The notes below the pieces were generated by a model that saw only the letters and a list, made by a program, of their open reading frames with translations, was not told the origin of the DNA and searched no databases. A stretch of DNA of 5,813 nucleotides from Rhodobacterales bacterium UBA3089 (lineage in GTDB: Bacteria; Pseudomonadota; Alphaproteobacteria; Rhodobacterales; Rhodobacteraceae): assembly GCA_002367255.1 (NCBI GenBank), contig DFBD01000229.1, positions 1 to 5,813 of the forward strand, read 5' to 3'. How positions within the stretch are numbered: position 1 is the stretch's first letter; each line of letters starts with the position of its first letter. Both the position numbers and the translations under genes were made by a program. This document shows positions 1 through 4,605 of this stretch, in pieces.

Positions 1-299
1 GCGTCGAGAATTTTGTTAAACTTCTCTTTAGCCTTCTTGGTGCCAGCCCCGACCGGATTCATGACGTCTTTGACATCATCCAGCCCGCTCGCCATGTCCT
101 TGAAATCTTTAGTCACATCTGACAGGCCGGAAGCGTCTGCCGCATCCTCCATCGTGCGCTGGAATTCCCGCGCCATTCCCTTAGCTTTACCAACGTATTG
201 TCCGACCGTGCGAAACATACGGGGTAAATCTTTGGGGCCAACAACGATCAACGAGACAACGCCGATCACCATAAGCTCCGAAAAGCCGATATCAAACAT
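1..299 (-). CDS. tatB: Sec-independent protein translocase subunit TatB (partial, C-terminus off the left edge)
   Basis: TatB works with TatC in the inner membrane as the receptor for folded proteins carrying twin-arginine signal peptides. The first 99 codons are visible, beginning [20 protein letters not shown]. The sequence shows the short N-terminal membrane helix (about residues 5-21), Glu8, which is the hallmark TatB polar residue, and a Gly-Pro hinge at residues 21-22. After that comes a charged amphipathic helix with the [18 protein letters not shown] pattern, then an acidic/basic helical region up to the window edge. The ATG at 299 follows tatA by 16 nt, with an AAGG ribosome site 7 nt before it, so the two are co-transcribed. 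TatB proteins are usually about 130-180 residues, so roughly a third to a half is missing here. tatC would be expected just beyond the left edge (inference from family gene order). Identification is firm. Confidence 0.95.
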   Translation of the reverse strand, partial: MFDIGFSELMVIGVVSLIVVGPKDLPRMFRTVGQYVGKAKGMAREFQRTMEDAADASGLSDVTKDFKDMASGLDDVKDVMNPVGAGTKKAKEKFNKILD

Positions 300-315
300 G
301 AGGTAGCCTTTTTGG

Positions 316-531
316 TTAGGCTTCGTCTTTTTCAGCCGTAGGCGTCACGTCAACTGCTTCTTCGGCGGCTGCGCTTTCAAGCTCTTCTTTGCCCTCGGCA
401 ACGCCGCGCTTGAAGCTGGTGATGCCTTTGCCGACTTCGCCCATCAGAGACGAGATTTTGCCACGCCCGAAAAGAACCAGCACAACAACGGCAATAAGTA
501 GAAGGCCCGGCAGGCCAATGTTATTCAGCAT
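316..531 (-). CDS. tatA: Twin-arginine translocase pore subunit TatA
   Basis: TatA oligomerises in the inner membrane to form the passage for folded Tat substrates after the TatBC receptor has bound them. The 71-residue product is of normal family length. It has a short periplasmic N-terminus (MLNNIG), one hydrophobic helix at about residues 7-20, the invariant Phe-Gly hinge at 21-22 (LFGRGKI), an amphipathic helix rich in Lys/Gly at about 25-45 ([13 protein letters not shown]), and a loose acidic tail rich in Ala and Glu. Position 8, a Gln in E. coli TatA, is Pro here. The ATG start at 531 has a GGGAG ribosome site 8 nt upstream. It is the first gene of the tat operon; tatB follows after 16 nt. 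A separate promoter in the 146-bp gap after the ABC ATPase gene is likely. Confidence 0.95.
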   Translation of the reverse strand: MLNNIGLPGLLLIAVVVLVLFGRGKISSLMGEVGKGITSFKRGVAEGKEELESAAAEEAVDVTPTAEKDEA

Positions 532-552
532 TTTAATGCTCCCTTAAGGTTC

Positions 553-568
553 GCCAGTTACAACCGGC
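553..568 (-). repeat. Inverted repeat in the tatA leader
   Basis: Seven-base arms, GCCGGTT and AACTGGC as read on the minus strand, flank a two-base centre. In the transcript all seven positions can pair if one G-U is allowed; on the plus strand one position is mismatched. The loop would open to about four bases. It lies just upstream of the tatA ribosome site and could be a small leader hairpin or a protein-binding dyad. There is no T tract, so it is not a terminator. Function is unknown. Confidence 0.35.
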
Positions 569-586
569 AATGTTCTGTTCACACTA

Positions 587-615
587 CTTTTATTGATTAA
601 CGCACAAGGTTACAA
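587..615 (-). promoter_or_regulatory. Putative sigma-70-type promoter of tatA
   Basis: Reading the minus strand, TTGTAA (615-610, four of six matches to the -35 consensus) is followed after exactly 17 bp by TAAAAG (592-587, four of six matches to the -10 consensus). Transcription would begin near 580, giving a leader of about 50 nt before the tatA ATG. The same TTGTAA hexamer with 17-bp spacing occurs in front of the symporter gene. The matches are modest, so this is a candidate only. Confidence 0.3.
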
Positions 616-677
616 ACCCCAAATATGCAATCGGGCGGGTATTTTGAAGATGTCGCAGGATATTTGGCGGGATTTCG

Positions 678-1748
678 CTAGACGCAAGGGAACACAAAAC
701 AGCGGTCGCGGCGCATGGAAAGCCACAGCGGCGTGCCATCTTTTGGCAAAAACACCCCGGGGATAGAGGCCGTAAGGACGGAATCGTCGTAATCCATCTG
801 CAGTTCCACAAGGCTTTCATTGCCAAGGAAACGGGCGCGCTTCACCAGACCGCGTGCAGGAACGCCATCAGTCGAGGTTGCGTTCGGGCCTTTGCCGTTG
901 CGATCAAAGTCTATTTTCAGGTGCTGGGGGCGAATGACAATTTCCACATCGGTTTTGTCGTGCAACGCAGGGGTAAAGAACAGACCAAACGGCGTTTCCG
1001 TCTGGAAATTTTCAGCCACGCCTTTGATGACGTTCACATCCGAGAAAAATGCCGCTGCCGCGCGATCCTTGGGGTTGTTATAAATGTTATACGGCGCCCC
1101 GATCTGCACGATTTTTCCATCACGCATAAGGGCGATCTGGTCGGCCATGCGCATGGCCTCTTCGGGTTCGTGGGTGACCAGCAAGACCGAGGTTCCATCC
1201 TCCTTGAGGATGCTTAACGTCTCGTCCCGGATACCGTCACGTAGACGGTTATCGAGGCCACTGAACGGTTCATCCATCAACATAATGCTGGGTTTGGGGG
1301 CCAAGGCACGGGCCAAGGCGACGCGCTGTTGCTCGCCGCCGGACAGCATGTGGGGATGTTTATCGCAGTAATCCATAAGGCCGACGCGTTCCAGCATGGC
1401 CTTTACGGTATCTTTAGCGGAACCTTTCAGACCGAAGGCTACGTTTTGGGCAACGGTAAGATGCGGGAACAGGGCAAAGTCTTGAAACATCAGGCCGATG
1501 GAACGCTTTTCGGGCGGCATATGATGTTGATCGTCCGAGATCACCTTCCCGTCCAGCAAAACCCGCCCGCTGTCTTGGCGGTCAACCCCTGCGGCAATCC
1601 GCAAGGTCGTAGACTTTCCGCAACCGGACGGCCCGAGCAGGCAGGTCACCTGACCCGGCGCAAGCGACAAGGACAACCTGTCAACGACAGTTTGACCGTC
1701 AAACTTGCGGGAAATTTCATCCAGAACCAGTTTTGGTGTTTCGCTCAA
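678..1748 (-). CDS. ABC transporter ATP-binding protein, FbpC-like (ferric iron/spermidine/sulfate-type importer family)
   Basis: This is a 356-residue cytosolic ATPase that would drive an ABC importer. All nucleotide-binding motifs are intact: Walker A GPSGCGKST at residues 39-47, Q-loop Gln89, signature LSGGEQ at 135-140, Walker B IMLMDE at 155-160, D-loop SGLD at 163-166 and switch His193. The remainder, about 235-350, is a TOBE-like regulatory domain. The segment FFSDVNVI and the later ETPFG resemble iron(III) ATPases of the FbpC/AfuC type, but a PotA- or maltose/sugar-type substrate cannot be excluded. The start is TTG at 1748: an AGGAG site at 1760-1756 sits 7 nt before it, and the first internal Met is only at residue 77, inside the ATPase fold. 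It lies 53 nt downstream of the symporter gene on the same strand. No permease or binding protein is in the window, so its partners must be encoded elsewhere. Confidence 0.9.
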   Translation of the reverse strand: MSETPKLVLDEISRKFDGQTVVDRLSLSLAPGQVTCLLGPSGCGKSTTLRIAAGVDRQDSGRVLLDGKVISDDQHHMPPEKRSIGLMFQDFALFPHLTVAQNVAFGLKGSAKDTVKAMLERVGLMDYCDKHPHMLSGGEQQRVALARALAPKPSIMLMDEPFSGLDNRLRDGIRDETLSILKEDGTSVLLVTHEPEEAMRMADQIALMRDGKIVQIGAPYNIYNNPKDRAAAAFFSDVNVIKGVAENFQTETPFGLFFTPALHDKTDVEIVIRPQHLKIDFDRNGKGPNATSTDGVPARGLVKRARFLGNESLVELQMDYDDSVLTASIPGVFLPKDGTPLWLSMRRDRCFVFPCV

Positions 1749-1755
1749 GCGTGGG

Positions 1756-1760
1756 CTCCT
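1756..1760 (-). promoter_or_regulatory. Shine-Dalgarno site that fixes the TTG start of the ABC ATPase
   Basis: AGGAG on the minus strand ends 7 nt before the TTG at 1748. Its ideal position, and the absence of any ATG or GTG alternative that would preserve the Walker A domain, support TTG as the true start codon. Confidence 0.75.
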
Positions 1761-1801
1761 GCCATGTATCCGATAGTTTTAATCGGGTATTAGCAACAGG
1801 A

Positions 1802-3202
1802 TCACGCTTCGGCAACCCTTCGGCGCAAGGCAATGCCAATCAATCCGGCTGCGAACCCGATAAACAGCACGGCAAGGCAGATGAAAAGCAGGCGTTCGTA
1901 TTTGTGTCCGTTGCCAAAAAGGCTGATGACCAGATCCGAACTTTGGTAGAAATACCCGACCGCGCCAGTAACAGCGGCGGCGAAGGATACGAGGTAGGAC
2001 CAAAGCGGCATGCGTTGGCCAAATCCCAGCCCCAACACCAGAACGGGGGCGAGGAACATCGACGCTGTGCCCGAAACGGCCACGGCCGCGAACAGGTCTT
2101 TGGTTTCCGCCAGCAGGAATAACACGCCACCCAGCATGAAGACTGCCATAGCGATGCGACCGTTCATGACGCTTCGCGCCCCGATTTTCATTTCATCGAT
2201 CGCAAGGCGCGCGGCAGAAGATAGGGCGGAATCAAGCGTGCTCATCGCGGAAATCAGCAACGAGGCGACGATCAGGAAATAGACGAACGGGCCGAACATT
2301 TCTTGCCATGTGCCAAGCAGCTGGCCGTTAACCAATTCCGCGCCAACGACGCTGGCTTGTACGCCGAACAGTGCGAAGCCGAAGATGGAAAGGGCGGACA
2401 GCCAGAAGGCGTGCAGGAAGGCGCGTTTGGTGGTGGCTTCGTCGGCCAGAAAGCCGCGGTCCATCATCACCGGATCATGCGCGGGGTACGATGTTATTTG
2501 CAGCAAGGCGACCGCAAACAGCACCCAGCCGTTGAAGCCACCAGAGATACCGCTGGCCGTTAAAACTGCGCCAAAAGAGAAGTCGGCTGATGCTACCATC
2601 ACCGCAAAAGCGATCAGGAAAACGACCAGAAACAACGCCATTTGCGCAACATCCGTGCGAAGCGATGCCCGCAACCCGCCAAGGGCGGAATAGGCTAATG
2701 CGACCAGCGCCAGTGCGATCATGGCGACCTGTCCGGCTTGCTCGGACCCACCATAAGCAGCGTTGAACACCAGACCCACAACGATAAGATTTGCGAAAAC
2801 TTCGGACATTAAGCGTAGAGCGATTACTGTGTTATAACAAAGCACTCCGATGCGTCCGTAATCTTGTCGTAACCAGTTTTGCAGGCTTCGTGCCCCCCGT
2901 TTGCGAAGGCGGGAGATGATGACCATTCCGGTCAGGAAGCTCAGGTAATAGGCAGTGTATGCCAATGCGCCAGCAACGCCATAATAGTAGCCAAGGATGG
3001 CCGCCGTCAGCAACGAGCGGGCAAATATCCATGTTGTGACTTGGCTGAAAACCAGCGTCACAAGGCCGGGAGCGTTGCCCTGCGCGTCAGCGCCCGCGAA
3101 GAATGCCTCGGTCGTTTTTGCGCGGGGTGACAGGAAGATGCTGCCCCCTGCGACTAGAATGACAAGGGCTATGAGGGCCTCGGGGCTGGCGAAGAAATTC
3201 AT
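1802..3202 (-). CDS. Sodium:solute symporter (SSS family, proline/pantothenate/sugar symporter-like)
   Basis: This is an integral membrane protein of 466 residues that would import an organic solute using the sodium gradient. Around 12-13 hydrophobic segments can be seen (for example about 5-23, 62-98, 118-147, 156-175, 187-205, 262-283, 303-325, 350-365, 373-393, 399-418 and 437-459). Family hallmarks are present: the motif YSALGGLRASLRTDVAQ at 171-187, and SAMSTLDSALSSAARLAIDE at 318-337. In that second segment Ser321-Thr322 align with the PutP residues that help form the sodium site. The substrate cannot be read from the sequence. An ATG 13 codons further upstream (3241) is open, but the ATG at 3202 has AGGAG 6 nt before it and gives a normal N-terminus, so it was chosen. 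The gene is followed after 53 nt by the ABC ATPase, probably in one transcript. Confidence 0.9.
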   Translation of the reverse strand: MNFFASPEALIALVILVAGGSIFLSPRAKTTEAFFAGADAQGNAPGLVTLVFSQVTTWIFARSLLTAAILGYYYGVAGALAYTAYYLSFLTGMVIISRLRKRGARSLQNWLRQDYGRIGVLCYNTVIALRLMSEVFANLIVVGLVFNAAYGGSEQAGQVAMIALALVALAYSALGGLRASLRTDVAQMALFLVVFLIAFAVMVASADFSFGAVLTASGISGGFNGWVLFAVALLQITSYPAHDPVMMDRGFLADEATTKRAFLHAFWLSALSIFGFALFGVQASVVGAELVNGQLLGTWQEMFGPFVYFLIVASLLISAMSTLDSALSSAARLAIDEMKIGARSVMNGRIAMAVFMLGGVLFLLAETKDLFAAVAVSGTASMFLAPVLVLGLGFGQRMPLWSYLVSFAAAVTGAVGYFYQSSDLVISLFGNGHKYERLLFICLAVLFIGFAAGLIGIALRRRVAEA

Positions 3203-3208
3203 GGGATA

Positions 3209-3213
3209 CTCCT
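3209..3213 (-). promoter_or_regulatory. Shine-Dalgarno site that selects the symporter start
   Basis: AGGAG on the minus strand lies 6 nt before the ATG at 3202. The alternative ATG at 3241 would place this site inside the coding region and add a hydrophilic 13-residue extension, so the shorter product is preferred. Confidence 0.75.
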
Positions 3214-3271
3214 GTTTGCATTCCCGTTTGATAGCTTGCAAAGACGGTTAATAATAGTTCCTGAAATATCC

Positions 3272-3300
3272 ATTAACGAAGTTGTGAGGCCTCGTTACAA
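3272..3300 (-). promoter_or_regulatory. Putative promoter of the symporter-ATPase unit
   Basis: On the minus strand, TTGTAA (3300-3295) and GTTAAT (3277-3272) are separated by 17 bp, each matching the sigma-70 consensus at four of six positions. A start near 3265 would leave a leader of about 60 nt. A better isolated -10 (TATTAT, 3256-3251, five of six) lies downstream but has only a poor -35 (TCGTTA), so the exact promoter is uncertain. The spacer holds the 8-bp palindrome GAGGCCTC, a possible operator. Confidence 0.3.
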
Positions 3301-3313
3301 TCGGTATTTCAAC

Positions 3314-3341
3314 AAAAAAGTCCGACGCTGTGCCGGACTTT
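3314..3341 (-). terminator. Intrinsic terminator of the lipoprotein-SDR unit
   Basis: A perfect 8-bp stem (AAAGTCCG at 3317-3324 and CGGACTTT at 3334-3341) encloses a 9-nt loop. On the minus strand the right arm runs into six consecutive T residues (3319-3314), the classic rho-independent arrangement. It begins 28 nt after the SDR stop codon. In the plus direction only three T residues follow and no gene approaches, so it is assigned to the minus strand. Confidence 0.85.
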
Positions 3342-3369
3342 AATTTCTGCTAACAGTGCAAGAGCAAAC

Positions 3370-4149
3370 CTACATCGTTGCGTTCACTTCACCGCCATCC
3401 AGCAGAATGTTCTGCCCGACAATAAACCCTGCGTTTTGCGAACACAGGAACGCACACATCGCGCCGAATTCCGCGCTGGTTCCGTAGCGTTGTGCCGGAA
3501 TGGCTTCCATGCGCAGTGCGGTGGCCTCGTCCATCGAGATGCCTTGCGCGGCGGACACACCTTGGTCAAGGCTGACGATCCGGTCCGTTGCGTGAATACC
3601 CGGTAACATGTTGTTAATAGTAACCCCGTGCGGGGCCACTTGGCGGCTGGTGCCACCGACATAACCGGTCAGGCCAGCCCGCGCAGAGTTGGACAAGCCC
3701 AACACCGCAATCGGAGATTTAACGGATTGGGAAGTGATGTTAACCACCCGCCCCCAGCCTTTTTCCATCATGCTTGGCAGAACCGCTTTCATTAACGCAA
3801 TCGGCGTCAACATGTTGGCATCAAGCGCCTTGATGAAATCGTCACGCTCCCAATCGGACCACATGCCAGGTGGCGGACCACCGGCGTTGGTAATCAGAAT
3901 ATCGGGGTCAGGACAGGCGGCGAGAACTTTTGCTTGCCCCTCGGCCGTTGTAATATCACAGGCGACAGGCGTGACTTTAACGCCATATTTTGCCGTGATA
4001 CCTTCAGCCGCCTCGATCAGCGTGCTTTCGGTGCGCGCATTGATAACAAGGTTAACGCCCGCTTCTGCCAAAGCTTCGGCACAACCACGACCCAACCCTT
4101 TAGAGGCGGCGCAAACGATTGCCGTCTTGCCTTTAATACCTAAATCCAT
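3370..4149 (-). CDS. Short-chain dehydrogenase/reductase-like protein with altered catalytic residues
   Basis: This 259-residue cytosolic Rossmann-fold protein resembles FabG (3-oxoacyl-ACP reductase) and is of normal SDR length. Visible SDR landmarks are Asp65 after beta 3 (ACDIT), NAGG at 88-91, Asn112, Ser140 in NITS, the PG turn at 183-184, and the C-terminal GQNILLDGGE. Arg39 after beta 2 would favour NADP(H). Two hallmarks are changed. The nucleotide loop reads AASKGLG (14-20) instead of TGxxxGxG. The catalytic YxxxK reads SxxxR (Ser153, Arg157) at exactly the FabG spacing from Ser140. From memory, a divergent BKR-like SDR subgroup with imperfect cofactor and active-site motifs exists, and this protein fits it. 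Substrate and activity are unknown. The start ATG has AAGGA 7 nt upstream. It lies 15 nt after the lipoprotein gene, in one operon, and a strong terminator follows. Confidence 0.9.
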   Translation of the reverse strand: MDLGIKGKTAIVCAASKGLGRGCAEALAEAGVNLVINARTESTLIEAAEGITAKYGVKVTPVACDITTAEGQAKVLAACPDPDILITNAGGPPPGMWSDWERDDFIKALDANMLTPIALMKAVLPSMMEKGWGRVVNITSQSVKSPIAVLGLSNSARAGLTGYVGGTSRQVAPHGVTINNMLPGIHATDRIVSLDQGVSAAQGISMDEATALRMEAIPAQRYGTSAEFGAMCAFLCSQNAGFIVGQNILLDGGEVNATM

Positions 4150-4164
4150 AGTGATTTCCTTACG

Positions 4165-4500
4165 TTACCCGCAAGTTACGCGCGTAATGCGGCCTGCCGT
4201 ATCCAGATAAAAGTTGGTGCGTGTCCGATCTACTTCCGTGCTTACCACCTGATTATAACTTATTACACGCACGGGGCCTGCAAGCTCCACCCCCGCAATC
4301 ACGCCTTCTGGCTGACCAACCATCCACTGCAAAGTGCTGGAGTTACACGCCTGCGAGGTGGTCCGAGTCGTGGTCTGTGCCTGTGTCGCAATCACGTCTA
4401 CTTCTTGAAAGTAATCGGGGGTCGTTGGTTCGCATGCCTGCAAGGTAAATGCCGCCGCGATTACAGTCACGCTAAGGCCGCATTTTTTAAAATTAAACAT
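4165..4500 (-). CDS. Small lipoprotein of the I78 peptidase-inhibitor family
   Basis: This 111-residue exported protein has a signal peptide with Lys5-Lys6, a hydrophobic core (about 8-20) and a lipobox-like LQAC ending at Cys23, so it is probably an envelope lipoprotein. Gln before the Ala-Cys is a less common lipobox choice. After a Thr/Gln-rich linker (about 35-50) comes a compact domain, 51-111. It carries the family pattern: ACNSSTLQWMVGQPEG at 51-66, GPVRVIS at 75-81, a polar DRTRTNF strand at 91-97, and the ending GRITRVTCG at 103-111. Cys52 and Cys110 could form a disulfide. I78 members include inhibitors of serine proteases and elastase; actual inhibition here is inferred. The ATG has AGGAG 6 nt upstream. 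It is the first gene of a unit with the SDR-like gene and is transcribed divergently from prfC. Confidence 0.85.
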   Translation of the reverse strand: MFNFKKCGLSVTVIAAAFTLQACEPTTPDYFQEVDVIATQAQTTTRTTSQACNSSTLQWMVGQPEGVIAGVELAGPVRVISYNQVVSTEVDRTRTNFYLDTAGRITRVTCG

Positions 4501-4605
4501 TGTGTGCTCCTGAATTTTGCCCGTTATGCCGCGACCCTAACGATATCGCGCTTGCCCGCCAACAGAAATCTTGCCCTTTGGCGCGCCCTGCCCTATATCG
4601 CTGGC
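4501..4605. other. Divergent intergenic region between the I78 lipoprotein gene and prfC
   Basis: This 105-bp region must hold the start signals for both directions. Toward prfC there is a reasonable promoter (listed separately). Toward the lipoprotein gene the best I see is TTGGCG (4562-4557) with a weak TAGGGT (4539-4534) at 17-bp spacing, or a lone CATAAC nearer the gene; neither is convincing. The 8-bp palindrome CGATATCG sits at 4541-4548, between the two promoters. No small gene or RNA is evident. Confidence 0.4.
4571..4599 (+). promoter_or_regulatory. Putative promoter of prfC, placed for a leaderless transcript
   Basis: TTGCCC (4571-4576) and TATATC (4594-4599) match the sigma-70 hexamers at four of six positions each and are separated by exactly 17 bp. 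The prfC ATG begins at 4606, only 6 nt after the -10, which is about where transcription itself would start. No purine-rich ribosome site precedes the ATG, in agreement with a leaderless message. Confidence 0.35.

Noticed and set aside
13..306. Plus-strand open frame opposite tatB
   Set aside because: The minus strand encodes an unmistakable TatB N-terminus with Glu8 and the Gly-Pro hinge, linked to tatA by operon spacing.
590..826. Minus-strand open frame of 78 codons overlapping the ATPase 3' end
   Set aside because: It is in another frame of the same strand as the ATPase C-terminal domain, lacks a ribosome site and contains no recognisable motif.
1767..1789. Hairpin between the symporter and the ATPase gene as a terminator
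   Set aside because: The stem is only 5 bp (CCGAT/ATCGG) with a 7-nt loop and no T tract follows on the minus strand, so it is unlikely to stop transcription.
1329..1793. Plus-strand open frame of 154 codons opposite the ABC ATPase
   Set aside because: It mirrors the Walker A and signature regions of a well supported gene and continues through the intergenic gap without any sign of coding constraint.
3203..3241. Thirteen-residue N-terminal extension of the symporter
   Set aside because: The internal ATG at 3202 has AGGAG at ideal spacing, whereas the extension would be hydrophilic and would bury that site in coding sequence.
3689..4210. Plus-strand open frame of 173 codons opposite the SDR-like gene
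   Set aside because: The antisense strand has strong SDR motifs and a good start. This frame runs across the operon junction and has no family features.
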